In this document: one piece after another, positions 1-12,608 of the stretch | Layout: each line of letters begins with the position of its first letter | How positions within the stretch are numbered: position 1 is the stretch's first letter | Source of the DNA: Chaunax sp. Z400 | Taxonomy: Eukaryota > Chordata > Actinopteri > Lophiiformes > Chaunacidae | DNA length: 64,000 nucleotides | Direction of reading: 5' to 3' | NCBI GenBank assembly: GCA_037577475.1 | Contig: JBAGJB010000202.1 | Location: 62,001-126,000 of the forward strand | Program-made: the position numbers and the translations under genes | Notes under the pieces: generated by a model | Told to the model about the DNA's origin: nothing | The model's input: the letters and a program-made list of their open reading frames with translations, nothing else | The model's database searches: none

Positions 1-2998
1 AGTATGTACAGCATGTATGGTATGTATTGTATGTACATTATGTAAAGTATGTATAGTATGAATAGTATGTATGGCATGTATAGTATGAATAGTATGTATG
101 GTATGCATGGTATGCATAGTATGTATAGAATTCATATGTATAGTATGAATAGTATGTATAGTATGAATAGTATGTATAGTATGTATAGTATGAATAGTAT
201 GTATAGTAGTAGTATGTGTAGAATGAATAGTATGTATAGTATGAATAGTATGTATGGTATGCATGGTATGCATAGTATGTATAGAATTTATATGTATAGT
301 ATGTATAGTAAAAATAGTATGTATAGTATGAATAGTATGTATAGTAGTAGTATGTGTAGAATGAATAGTATGTATAATATGTATAGTATGAATAGTATGT
401 ATAGTATGAATAGTAGTAGTATGTATAGAATGAATAGTATGTATAGTATGAATAGTATGTATAGTATGAATAGTATGTACAGTATGAATAGTATTTTATA
501 GTATGAATAGTATGTACAGTATGATTAGTATGTACAGTATGAATAGTATGTATAGTATGTACAGTATGAATAGTATGTATAGTATAAATGGTATGTATGG
601 CATGTATAGTATGAAAAGTATATATGGTATGCATGGTATGCATAGTATGTATAGAATTTATATGTATAGTATGAATAGTATGTATAGTATGTAAAGTAAA
701 AAATAGTATGTATAGTATGAATAGTATGTATAGTAGTAGTATGTGTGGAAATAATAGTATGTATAGTATGTATAGTATGAATAGTATGTATAGAATGAAT
801 AGTATGTATAGTATAAATAGTATGTTTAGTAAAAAATATTATGTATATGTATGTAAAGTATGAATAGTATGTATAGTATGTACAGTATGAATAGTATGTA
901 TAGTATAAATAGTATGTATAGTATGTAGAGTATGTATAGTATGTATAGTATAAACAGTATGTTTAGTATGAATAGTATGTATAGTATGAATAGTATGTAT
1001 AGTATGTACAGTATGAATAGTATGTATAGTATGAATAGTATGAATAGTATGTATAGTATGTACAGTATGAATAGTATGTATAGAATAAACAGTATGTTTA
1101 GTATAAATAGTATGTACAGTATGAATAGTATGAATAGTATGTATAGTATGAATAGTAGTAGTATGTGTAGAATGAACAGTATGTATAGTATGAATAGTAT
1201 GTATAGTATAAATAGTATGTATGGCATGTATAGTATGAATAGTATGTATAGTAGTAGTATGTGTAGAAATAATAGTATGAATAGTATGTATAGTAGGAAT
1301 AGTATGTATAGTATGAATAGTATGTATAGTATGTACAGTATGAATAGTACGCATAGTATGTATAGTATGTATAGTAGGAATAGTATGTACAGTATGAATA
1401 GTATGTATAGTAGGAATAGTATGTACAGTATGAATACCATGTATAGTATGTACAGTATGAATAGTATGTACAGTATGTATAGTATGTACAGTATGAATAG
1501 TATGTATAGTATGTACATTATGAATAGTATGAATAGTATGTACAGTATGAATAGTATGTATAGTATAAATAGTATGTATAGTATAAATAGTATGTATAGT
1601 ATGTATAGTATAAATAGTATGTACAGTATATATAGTATGAATAGTATGTACAGTATGTATAGTATGAATAGTATGTATAGTATGAATAGTATGTATGGTA
1701 TGCATGGTATGCATAGTATGTATAGAATTTATATGTATAGTATGTATAGTAAAAATAGTATGTATAGTATGAATAGTATGTATAGTATGAATAGTATGTA
1801 TAGTATGAATAGTATGTATAGTATGTACAGTATGTACAATATGAATAGTATGTATAGTATGTACAGTATGAATAGTATGTACAATATGAATAGTATGTAT
1901 AGTATGTACAGTATGAATAGTATGTATAGTATGAATAGTATGTATAGTATGAATAGTATGTACAGTATGTACAGTATGTATAGTACGAATAGTATGTATA
2001 GTATGAGTAGTATGTATAGTATGTACAGTATGAATAGTATGTACAGTATGAATAGTATGTATAGTATGAATAGTATGTATAGTATAAATAGTATGTATAG
2101 TATAAATAGTATGTATAGTATAAATAGTATGTGTAGTATGTATAGTATAAATAGTATGTACAGTATGTATAGTATGAATAGTATGTACAGTATGTATAGT
2201 ATGAATAGTATGTGTAGTATGTACAGTATGACTAGTATGAATAGTATGTATAGTATGTACAGTAGGAATAGTATGTATAGTAGGAATAGTATGTATAGTA
2301 TGTATAGTACGAATAGTATGTATAGTACGAATAGTATGTACAGTATGAGTAGTATGTAAAGTATGTATAGTATGTACAGTATGTACGTTATGAATAGTAT
2401 GAATAGTATGTACAGTATGAATAGTATGTATAGTATAAATAGTATGTATAGTATAAATAGTATGTGTAGTATGTATAGTATGTATAGTATAAATAGTATG
2501 TACAGTATGTATAGTATGAATAGTATGTACAGTATGTACAGTATGAATAGTATGTATAGTATGTACAGTATGTACAGTATGAATAGTATGTATAGTAGGA
2601 ATAGTATGTATAGTATGAATAGTATGTACAGTATGAATAGTATGTACAGTATGAATAGTATGTATAGTATGAATAGTATGTATAGTATGTACAGTATGAA
2701 TAGTATGTACAGTATGAATAGTATGTACAGTATGAATAGTATTTACAGTATGAATAGTATGTATAGTATGAATAGTATGTATAGTATGTACAGTATGAAT
2801 AGTATGTATAGTATGTACAGTATGAATAGTATGAATAGTATGAATAGTATGTATAGTATGTACAGTATGAACAGTATGTATAGTATGAACAGTATGTATA
2901 GTATGTACAGTATGAATAGTATGTATTGTATGTACAGTATGAATAGTATGTATAGTATGTACAGTATGAATAGTATGTACAGTATGTATAGTATGAAT
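1..2998. repeat. Nonamer satellite array 1
   Basis: A 9-bp tandem repeat made of interspersed variants AGTATGTAT, AGTATGAAT and AGTATGTAC, with rarer AGTATAAAT, AGTAGGAAT and AGTACGAAT. Longer recurring blocks (GGTATGCATGG followed by AGAATTTATATG, for example near 100-160, 260-300, 620-665 and 1700-1735) show higher-order structure. The period equals three codons, so long open frames are automatic and not evidence of a gene. The array ends abruptly at 2998 against exon 8 of cassette A. Confidence 0.95.
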
Positions 2999-5592
2999 AC
3001 ATGTAGCTTGACCCCTCCCCTGGTCACTTCCCCCGTCTTCGTGTAGAGCTGCACTCCCTCTGGGTCCTGGATGCAGTGGAGGTGGCGACGCTGGGTCCTC
3101 CAGATCTCCCCCATCCTGGCGCGGTCAATCAGCGGGACCCCCATGGTGTCCACAGCATTCCAGAAGTGATCCAGCACCTCCTGGATCAGACGGTCGGCTT
3201 CTGGCTGCGCCCTGATCCGCCGCCGGCAGTGAGGGGCCATCTCAGGAATGGTCAGGTGGACGATGGCACCCGTCCCCATCTGGGACTGCTTTGCCCTCTT
3301 CAGCCGCTCCACATCCTCCCCGTCCCACTCAAAGATGGCAGTGGACAGGCGGGACATGAAGGGGCCGTACAGCAGGTGGGCGTCGGTGGTGACGCCCCTC
3401 GCGAAGCGTCGCAAGAGGTGCCACACATCCAGGCGGACCATCAGCTGGTCCCACTCACCAAACATCAGCCCGACCTAACAACGAATCATCAATCGGTCAG
3501 TCGTTTTAAATGGCAGCTGCAGTCAGCAGTGTGTCTGTGTGTGAGAGACGCCACGGTACCTTGGGCTGGTGGTTGCGAGTGCAGCAGTCCCGGTCCACGT
3601 AGAGCACCTGAGGGGGTGCCACCCTGGCCTCCCTGTAGCGCCGCATGAGCCCCTGCGCCATGGCTACCAGTCCATCCCCCTCGCAGGCGGTGAGGACGGA
3701 GATGAGCACCTGCCCGTACTCGTTGCCCACGTTGGTCACCCATCCTGCTGTCCCAGCGGCCTTACCGGCCAGTTTCTTGGTCATCTGCATGAGACACAGT
3801 GAAGAACATTGTCACGTCACACACCGATTATACTTTCAAATAGTAAACATTGTCGGACACACTGAGAGCACAATCCATAGAAATGCGTGCATCTTCCTAA
3901 TCACAGCTCACCTTCTTGGTGGAGTCCAGCTTCAAAATGCTGCCAAACACCGAGGTAAGCCTGGCCTTGGTCTCCGGCAGGCGGGCGAGGGCGTCCCGCA
4001 CGTACACGGAGAGCAGCCAGGACGCAGAGGGCACTGGTGGCATCTTTGGCAGCTGCTGCAGGTCCTGCTGTTCCGTGACGCCGAGCAACTCCAACACAGA
4101 GAGGTAGCGGATGACGCGCCCCGCCCACTCTGAGCTGTGCTGGTCCCTCAAGGTTTTTCTGAGGCAAGCCGCACTTTTGCCCAAAGTGCGCTCCCTCAAA
4201 TGCCCCACCACCGCCTTGTCGCAGGACAACCCGAGTGTGTGGTGAAGAGGTCAATCGTGTGCTATGCTGCAGTAAATAATTGAATGAATAAATAAATACA
4301 CAAGCCTTCTTATTTCTGCTTACTTGTAGGTCAGGATGGCAGGAAACTGCATCTGGTGCCCCAGGTCCAGCTGGTCCATGATATCCTGGGACCAGGCAGC
4401 AACCTTGCGCTTACATGACAGGCATTCCAGGTACTCCGTGCCCATGAAGTACCAGCCTGTCATGTCCAGGACCCTCCGCACCGTCTTGTACAGACCAGCC
4501 CCTGTGAGTTTGTGGCCACATCCCTTGCACACAAACCTGCACGCCCACATCCTGTAGGGCGCCCACAGGAAGAAGCGTGTGTGAAAAAAGGGATGGCACG
4601 AGGCAGGGGGCTGCGCGTACAGGGGCCGGTCTCCTGGGGGGGACCACCAGAGATGGAGGTCACTGACGAGGACGGGATGTCCTCCCACACCTCTGGTGAA
4701 GAGAGCTCGGCCCAGCCAGTCCTGCTGCTCCACCGGCAGCGCCTTCCTCCACTTCTTGGGCAGCAGCTGCAACGTTCACATCGCATCCGTCAGTACTATT
4801 TTAAGTACTAATATCATTTTGCTTATTACTAGAAAATTATATCTCACCTCTGCACCGGTGGAGGTGGGCTGCGCGAGCTGTTTGGGGGGAGGGGGTCCTG
4901 AAGGTCCTGGGCGGGCGACAGGTGCTGCGGCATCCCTGGCAACTGCAAATTTCAGCCAGTCAGTCAGTCAGTCAGTCAGTCAGCCAGCCAGCCAGTTGAA
5001 CGACTGACAGGACATGGCGTACAAAAAACCAAAATGCACTCACGCTGAGAGTCGACCTCCACAGCAGCGGCGACGAGGACGTCGTCCGTCAGGTCACCGG
5101 ATGCAGCGCCTGCACAAGAAGTGAATGTAGGACTGTATGACATTTGCACTTTTAACAGGACTCGTGAGACGCCTACACAACAAGGGGAGAGGGTCTTACT
5201 GGTCGACGGACGTGCTGTGTCCTGGCGGGCAGGCGGAGTAGCCGCTGGAACTCTGGCCGCTGCATCCTGGTTGGTGCGACCGACCAAGTACACCTGCAGC
5301 TGCTTCAGCCGCGACCCGGCCTGTGGCTTCTGGCGCGTCACCCACTGCACGTACCTATGGACAAACAGGGCAAACCGAATGAGTGTTTTCTCCATAGTTG
5401 ACCTGTGAATTTTTACAATTGAAAAATGATGACTTCTCAATACTCACGTCCTGCTCTCCCGGTCAGTTGCTTCGTACAGTGAAGCATAGGTCCTGCTGGC
5501 GTGCACCCCAAAACCTACGCAACACTTATCCATGCCCCTCACCGACTCTGCTCCCTCCCGCATCCGCCGCTCCTTCACTGCCACCATGACAG
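2999..5592 (-). pseudogene. Cassette A: zinc-ribbon/RNase H-like gene, truncated at both ends
   Basis: Minus-strand gene copy. Exons in transcript order: partial exon 1 5448-5592, exon 2 5200-5354, exon 3 5044-5109, exon 4 4848-4942, exon 5 4324-4766, exon 6 3912-4230, exon 7 3560-3784, truncated exon 8 2999-3474. Every internal border is GT-AG on the minus strand and phases join in frame. Visible motifs are a CKGC...CLSC zinc ribbon in exon 5, LDSTKK at the end of exon 6, YVDRDCC in exon 7 and DVWHLLRR in exon 8. The first about 136 codons of exon 1, the start codon and the promoter are missing, replaced from 5593 by a 31-bp minisatellite. The 3' end is replaced by nonamer satellite, into which the frame runs to about 2743. 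No stop or frameshift is seen inside the remaining exons. Probably a dead copy, although an internal Met near the break could in principle start a shorter product. Confidence 0.75.
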
Positions 5593-6046
5593 ACCAAAAC
5601 ACACACAAATTATAAAAACACACCGCAAAACACACACAAATTATAAAAACACACCGCAAAACACACACAAATTATAAAAACACACCGCAAAACACACACA
5701 AATTATAAAAACACACCGCAAAACACACACAAATTATAAAAACACACCGCAAAACACACACAAATTATAAAAACACACCGCAAAACACACACAAATTATA
5801 AAAACACACCGCAAAACACACACAAATTATAAAAACACACCGCAAAACACACACAAATTATAAAAACACACCGCAAAACACACACAAATTATAAAAACAC
5901 ACCGCAAAACACACACAAATTATAAAAACACACCGCAAAACACACACAAATTATAAAAACACACTGCAAAACACACACAAATTATAAAAACATACTGCAA
6001 AACACACACAAATTATAAAAACACACTGCAAAACACACAAATTATA
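5593..6046. repeat. 31-bp minisatellite, about 15 copies
   Basis: Tandem 31-bp unit containing ACACACAAATTATAAAAAC followed by ACACCGC. The last units carry CCG-to-CTG and C-to-T variants and a shortened unit. It abuts broken exon 1 of cassette A. The composition resembles the AT/CA-rich tandem at 14238-14340, which also lies beside a Lys/Arg-rich block, so both may derive from one ancestral 3' flank. Confidence 0.9.
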
Positions 6047-6150
6047 TAAAGGCAAAGCAAATATACACATACAAAGAAAAGACACACACAAACAAAAAAG
6101 ATAAGATAAACACACTGCACACAATTATGTTCTAAAAATAAACAAATCCA

Positions 6151-6282
6151 TCACTTCCCCCCCTCTGCTTCTCTTTCCTGTCTCTTCCTTCTGTCCTGTT
6201 TTCTCTTTTCCTTTCTCTTCATTTTCTGCGCAAGTCTTTGCTCCTTCCTTTTGAATCTTTCTGCTCTCCTCTTTGCCAACAA
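6151..6282 (-). other. Lys/Arg-rich coding-like block (short paralogue)
   Basis: Read on the minus strand, this block encodes a very basic, helix-prone stretch (ending RRKRQEREAEGGK) and stops at TGA 6151-6153. The block at 14343-14585 encodes a similar stretch in the same frame (RRKRQEREARGGG). Substitutions between them keep the charge pattern, which hints that this was once protein-coding. The 6047-6150 flank is AT-rich and resembles the flank of the other block. There is no start codon or clear acceptor here. It may be the relic of a last exon, or only purine-rich sequence. Confidence 0.4.
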
Positions 6283-6319
6283 GGGGAGAGGGTCTTACTG
6301 GTCGACGGACATGCTGTGT
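6277..6319 (-). pseudogene. 43-bp fragment of the family's exon 2/intron 2 border
   Basis: The bases CAACAAGGGGAGAGGGTC and what follows match the exon 2 donor region of cassettes A and B (around 5179-5221) with one mismatch (A for G at 6311). The fragment includes the GTAAG donor and the last coding bases of exon 2. It lies exactly between the Lys/Arg-rich block and the start of nonamer satellite. The identical arrangement occurs at 41561-41603. Confidence 0.85.
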
Positions 6320-8310
6320 ACAGTATGAATAATATGTATAGTATGTACAGTATGAATAATATGTATAGTATCTACAGTATGTTTAGTATGAATAGTATGT
6401 ATAGTATGTACAGTATGAATAGTATGTACAGTATGAATAGTATGAATAGTATGTACAGTATGAATAGTATGAATAGTATGTACAGTATGAATAGTATGTA
6501 TAGTATGTACAGTATGTATAGTATGTACAGTATGAATAGTATGAATAGTATGTATAGTATGTATAGTATGTACAGTATGAATAGTATGAATAGTATGAAT
6601 AGTATGTATAGTATGTACGGTATGAACAGTATGTACAGTATGTATAGTATGTACGGTATGAACAGTATGTACAGTATGTACAGTATGAATAGTATGTACA
6701 GTATGTACAGTATGAATAGTATGTATAGAATGTATAGTATGTATAGTATGTATAGTATAAATAGTATGTACAGTATGAATAGTATGTATAGTATGTACAG
6801 TATGTACAGTATGAATAGTATGTATAGTATGTACAGTATGAATAGTATGTATAGTATGTACAGTATGAATAGTATGTATAGTATGTACAGTATGAATAGT
6901 ATGTATAGTATGTACAGTATGAATAGTATGTATAGTATGTACAGTATGAATAGTATGTATAGTATGTACAGTATGTACAGTATGTACAGTATGTACAGTA
7001 TGTACAGTATGAACAGTATGAACAGTATGTACAGTATGAACAGTATGAATAGTATGTATAGTATGTACAGTATGTATAGCATGTATAGTATGTACAGTAT
7101 GAATAGTATGTACAGTATGAATAGTATGTACAGTATGTACAGTATGAATAGTATGTACAGTATGTACAGTATGAATAGTATGTACAGTATGTACAGTATG
7201 TATAGTACGAATAGTATGTATAGTATGAGTAGTATGTATAGTATGTACAGTATGAATAGTATGTACAGTATGAATAGTATGTACAGTATGAATAGTATGT
7301 ATAGTATGAATAGTATGTATAGTATAAATAGTATGTATAGTATAAATAGTATGTATAGTATAAATAGTATGTGTAGTATGTATAGTATAAATAGTATGTA
7401 CAGTATGTATAGTATGAATAGTATGTACAGTATGTATAGTATGAATAGTATGTATAGTATGTACAGTATGAATAGTATGTGTAGTATGTACAGTATGACT
7501 AGTATGAATAGTATGTATAGTATGTACAGTAGGAATAGTATGTATAGTAGGAATAGTATGTATAGTATGTATAGTATGAATAGTATGTATAGTACGAATA
7601 GTATGTATAGTACGAATAGTATGTACAGTATGAGTAGTATGTATAGTATGTACAGTATGTATAGTATGTACAGTATGTACATTATGAATAGTATGAATAG
7701 TATGTACAGTATGAATAGTATGTATAGTATAAATAGTATGTATAGTATAAATAGTATGTGTAGTATGTATAGTATGTGTAGTATGTATAGTATAAATAGT
7801 ATGTACAGTATGTATAGTATGAATAGTATGTACAGTATGAATAGTATGTATAGTATGTACAGTATGTACAGTATGAATAGTATGTATAGTAGGAATAGTA
7901 TGTATAGTATGAATAGTATGAATAGTATGTACAGTATGAATAGTATGTACAGTATGAATAGTATGTATAGTATGAATAGTATGTATAGTATGTACAGTAT
8001 GAACAGTATGTACAGTATGAATAGTATGTACAGTATGAATAGTATTTACAGTATGAATAGTATGTATAGTATGAATAGTATGTATAGTATGTACAGTATG
8101 AATAGTATGAATAGTATGTATAGTATGTACAGTATGAATAGTATGAATAGTATGAATAGTATGTATAGTATGTACAGTATGTACAGTATGTATAGTATGA
8201 ACAGTATGTATAGTATGTACAGTATGAATAGTATGTATTGTATGTACAGTATGAATAGTATGTATAGTATGTACAGTATGAATAGTATGTACAGTATGTA
8301 TAGTATGAAT
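6320..8310. repeat. Nonamer satellite array 2
   Basis: Same 9-bp family as array 1, about 2.0 kb, rich in the AGTATGTAC variant. The last kilobase before cassette B closely resembles the last kilobase before cassette A, so array and exon 8 were duplicated together. It is bounded by an exon 2 fragment on the left and exon 8 on the right, both from the same gene family. Confidence 0.95.
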
Positions 8311-11310
8311 ACATGTAGCTTGACCCCTCCCCTGGTCACTTCCCCCGTCTTCGTGTAGAGCTGCACTCCCTCTGGGTCCTGGATGCAGTGGAGGTGGCGA
8401 CGCTGGGTCCTCCAGATCTCCCCCATCCTGGCGCGGTCAATCAGCGGGACCCCCATGGTGTCCACAGCATTCAGAAGTGATCCAGCACCTCCTGGATCAG
8501 ACGGTCGGCTTCTGGCTGCGCCCTGATCCGCCGCCGGCAGTGAGGGGCCATCTCAGGAATGGTCAGGTGGACGATGGCACCCGTCCCCATCTGGGACTGC
8601 TTTGCCCTCTTCAGCCGCTCCACATCCTCCCCGTCCCACTCAAAGATGGCAGTGGACAGGCGGGACATGAAGGGGCCGTACAGCAGGTGGGCGTCGGTGG
8701 TGACGCCCCTCGCGAAGCGTCGCAAGAGGTGCCACACATCCAGGCGGACCATCAGCTGGTCCCACTCACCAAACATCAGCCCGACCTAACAACGAATCAT
8801 CAATCGGTCAGTCGTTTTAAATGGCAGCTGCAGTCAGCAGTGTGTCTGTGTGTGAGAGACGCCACGGTACCTTGGGCTGGTGGTTGCGAGTGCAGCAGTC
8901 CCGGTCCACGTAGAGCACCTGAGGGGGTGCCACCCTGGCCTCCCTGTAGCGCCGCATGAGCCCCTGCGCCATGGCTACCAGTCCATCCCCCTCGCAGGCG
9001 GTGAGGACGGAGATGAGCACCTGCCCGTACTCGTTGCCCACGTTGGTCACCCATCCTGCTGTCCCAGCGGCCTTACCGGCCAGTTTCTTGGTCATCTGCA
9101 TGAGACACAGTGAAGAACATTGTCACGTCACACACCGATTATACTTTCAAATAGTAAACATTGTCGGACACACTGAGAGCACAATCCATAGAAATGCGTG
9201 CATCTTCCTAATCACAGCTCACCTTCTTGGTGGAGTCCAGCTTCAAAATGCTGCCAAACACCGAGGTAAGCCTGGCCTTGGTCTCCGGCAGGCGGGCGAG
9301 GGCGTCCCGCACGTACACGGAGAGCAGCCAGGACGCAGAGGGCACCGGTGGCATCTTTGGCAGCTGCTGCAGGTCCTGCTGTTCCGTGACGCCGAGCAAC
9401 TCCAACACAGAGAGGTAGCGGATGACGCGCCCCGCCCACTCTGAGCTGTGCTGCTCCCTCAAGGTTTTTCTGAGGCAAGCCGCACTGTTGCCCAAAGTGC
9501 GCTCCCTCAAATGCCCCACCACCGCCTTGTCGCAGGACAACCTGAGTGTGTGGTGAAGAGGTCAATCGTGTGCTATGCTGCAGTAAATAATTGAATGAAT
9601 AAATAAATACACAAGCCTTCTTATTTCTGCTTACTTGTAGGTCAGGATGGCAGGAAACTGCATCTGGTGCCCCAGGTCCAGCTGGTCCATGATATCCTGG
9701 GACCAGGCAGCAACCTTGCGCTTACATGACAGGCATTCCAGGTACTCCGTGCCCATGAAGTACCAGCCTGTCATGTCCAGGACCCTCCGCACCGTCTTGT
9801 ACAGACCAGCCCCTGTGAGTTTGTGGCCACATCCCTTGCACACAAACCTGCACGCCCACATCCTGTAGGGCGCCCACAGGAAGAAGCGTGTGTGAAAAAA
9901 GGGATGGCACGAGGCAGGGGGCTGCGCGTACAGGGGCCGGTCTCCTGGGGGGGACCACCAGAGATGGAGGTCACTGACGAGGACGGGATGTCCTCCCACA
10001 CCTCTGGTGAAGAGAGCTCGGCCCAGCCAGTCCTGCTGCTCCACCGGCAGCGCCTTCCTCCACTTCTTGGGCAGCAGCTGCAACGTTCACATCGCATCCG
10101 TCAGTACTATTTTAAGTACTAATATCATTTTGCTTATTACTAGAAAATTATATCTCACCTCTGCACCGGTGGAGGTGGGCTGCGCGAGCTGTTTGGGGGG
10201 AGGGGGTCCTGAAGGTCCTGGGCGGGCGACAGGTGCTGCGGCATCCCTGGCAACTGCAAATTTCAGCCAGTCAGTCAGTCAGTCAGTCAGTCAGCCAGCC
10301 AGCCAGTTGAACGACTGACAGGACATGGCGTACAAAAAACCAAAATGCACTCACGCTGAGAGTCGACCTCCACAGCAGCGGCGACGAGGACGTCGTCCGT
10401 CAGGTCACCGGATGCAGCGCCTGCACAAGAAGTGAATGTAGGACTGTATGACATTTGCACTTTTAACAGGACTCGTGAGACGCCTACACAACAAGGGGAG
10501 AGGGTCTTACTGGTCGACGGACGTGCTGTGTCCTGGCGGGCAGGCGGAGTAGCCGCTGGAACTCTGGCCGCTGCATCCTGGTTGGTGCGACCGACCAAGT
10601 ACACCTGCAGCTGCTTCAGCCGCGACCCGGCCTGTGGCTTCTGGCGCGTCACCCACTGCACGTACCTATGGACAAACAGGGCAAACCGAATGAGTGTTTT
10701 CTCCATAGTTGACCTGTGAATTTTTACAATTGAAAAATGATGACTTCTCAATACTCACGTCCTGCTCTCCCGGTCAGTTGCTTCGTACAGTGAAGCATAG
10801 GTCCTGCTGGCGTGCACCCCAAAACCTACGCAACACTTATCCATGCCCCTCACCGACTCTGCTCCCTCCCACATCCGCCGCTCCTTCACTGCCACCATGA
10901 CAGGTGGAAAGAGGGCAGCATAGGAGGTGAGGGCGTTTTTGTTGGCCTCGAGGCGAGACTGGGAGGTGCCCCCCCTCCCATCCATCTCCCCCTGATGAGA
11001 GACGATGATGCTAACTGCATAGCCAACATCGTTGCTCAATAGCCATTTCAATGTCTGACCCCTGTACTGTCCAAACTGGAGCTCTGTTTCACTGAGCACC
11101 AGTTCAGGGCAGCCTGGGTCACCTCCCGCAGCCTTGACCTTGGTCACTGCCTCCTCCCTCACCCTCTCAGGCAGCTTCACCTCGAACGACCTCACAGTGT
11201 CTCGGCCACCCTTCTGGGAGGCTTTGACGACGTGTGTCGCCGCGGCAGAAGGCTGCAAGATCAGGTGGGAGGAGGAAGGCAGGTACCGAAAGGCCGGAGT
11301 GGAATCCATT
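8311..11310 (-). pseudogene. Cassette B: zinc-ribbon/RNase H-like gene, 5' complete, frameshifted
   Basis: Minus strand, eight coding exons: 10759-11310 (ATG at 11307-11309), 10511-10665, 10355-10420, 10159-10253, 9635-10077, 9223-9541, 8871-9095 and 8311-8785. An acceptor (TTTGTAG) lies one base before the ATG codon, so an upstream 5'UTR exon is expected; a candidate ends at 13107. Exon 1 carries FGQYRGQTLKWLL, resembling the ExoX C-terminal-like motif. Exon 5 has the CxxC...CxxC zinc ribbon, and exons 6-8 the LDSTKK, YVDRDCC and DVWHLLRR motifs of an RNase H-like transposase core. Compared with the other copies one C is missing near 8471, which shifts the frame in exon 8. The 3' end is cut off by nonamer satellite at 8310. 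It also has its own exon 6 variants (GNSA, REQ) not shared by A, C or D. Confidence 0.75.
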
Positions 11311-11540
11311 CTACAAATAAGCAGACGACAGGCGCGTTAATTACACACTTTAAGCATTACACTCACACATACACAGCATTTATCTTATCAAATGCATTTC
11401 ACTGTGTCTCTGTGCTCTGTCATTATCCTCTTTTCAAATAAATTCTAGGATTACATCACCATGTAATGATCCGTCATGGACAGCAAATCAATACATTCAC
11501 ACAGAGAAATGAGATAGAGCTGACCATGACTTACAGTATT
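11311..11540. other. First part of the presumed 5' intron, no feature
   Basis: Unique sequence between coding exon 1 of cassette B and a microsatellite. Nothing recognisable was seen. It contains the left end point (about 11446) of the segment missing from unit 2. Confidence 0.5.
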
Positions 11541-11809
11541 ATGTGTGTGTGTGTGTGTGTATATATACACATATATATATACACATACATATATATACAC
11601 ATACATATATATACACATACATATATATACACATACATATATACATATATATATACACATACACATATATATACACATACATATACACACACATACATAC
11701 ACATACACATATATATACACATACATATACACACACATACATATATACATATATATATACACATACACATATATATACACATACATATACACATACATAT
11801 ATATATATA
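11541..11809. repeat. (GT)n and (ATATACAC)n-type microsatellite
   Basis: A short GT run followed by interspersed ATATAC and ACACAT units up to the TA at 11808-11809. Open frames over it are low-complexity. The whole tract is absent from unit 2. Confidence 0.9.
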
Positions 11810-12500
11810 CAGTACCAGTCAAAAGTTTGGACACACCTTCTCATTCAATGGTTTTTATTTATTTTAATTATTTTCTACATTGTAGATTAATACTGAAGAC
11901 ATCGAAACTATGAAAGAACACATATGGAATTATGTAGTAAACAAAAAAGTGTTAAATAAGTCAGAATATGTTTTATATTTTAGATTCTTCAAAGTAGCCT
12001 CCTTTTGCTTTGATGACAGCTTTGCACACTCTTGGCATTCTCTCAGTCAGCTTCATGAGGTCGTCTCCTGGAATGGTTTTGAATTAACAGGTGTGCCTTG
12101 TCAAGAGTCAATTTGTGGAATTACTTGCCTTCTTAATGTGTTTGAGACCATCAGTTGTGTTGTGCAGAGGTAGGGTTAGTACACAGTGGATAGCCCTATT
12201 TGACTACTGTTGTAATCCATATTATGGCAAGTTCCATTCCAGGAGACGACCTCATGAAGCTGACTGAGAGAATGCCAAGAGTGTGCAAAGCTGTCATCAA
12301 AGCAAAAGGAGGCTACTTTGAAGAATCTAAAATATAAAACATATTCTGACTTATTTAACACTTTTTTGTTTACTACATAATTCCATATGTGTTCTTTCAT
12401 AGTTTCGATGTCTTCAGTATTAATCTACAATGTAGAAAATAATTAAAATAAATAAAAACCATTGAATGAGAAGGTGTGTCCAAACTTTTGACTGGTACTG
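11810..12500. mobile_element. Tc1-type MITE with 267-bp inverted arms
   Basis: The element begins CAGTACCAGTCAAAAGTTTG and ends with the reverse complement, with TA on both sides (11808-11809 and 12501-12502), the Tc1/mariner target duplication. Arms 11810-12076 and 12234-12500 appear identical over their full length. The terminal sequence matches what I know of a widespread fish Tc1-like element. Only about 157 bp separate the arms and no transposase remains, so it is non-autonomous. It sits in the presumed first intron of cassette B. Confidence 0.9.
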
Positions 12501-12608
12501 TACATATATATATTGTTCATAACTGACTGACTAAGTAATTTCCATTGGAATATTATGCAAAGGCAAGGACACATTTTGTATTGTTCACTTATACTACTGT
12601 ATTTTGGA

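Noticed and set aside
3645..4133. Plus-strand open frames of up to 190 codons across the gene cassettes
   Set aside because: They are antisense to exons that have consistent splice sites and recognisable motifs on the minus strand, and they run across introns.
5593..6046. 31-bp repeat as a CRISPR array
   Set aside because: Units are directly adjacent with no spacers, and the surrounding DNA is clearly eukaryotic.
11466..11890. Open frames with YIHIYTHTY-type residues
   Set aside because: They are translations of the GT/ATATAC microsatellite.
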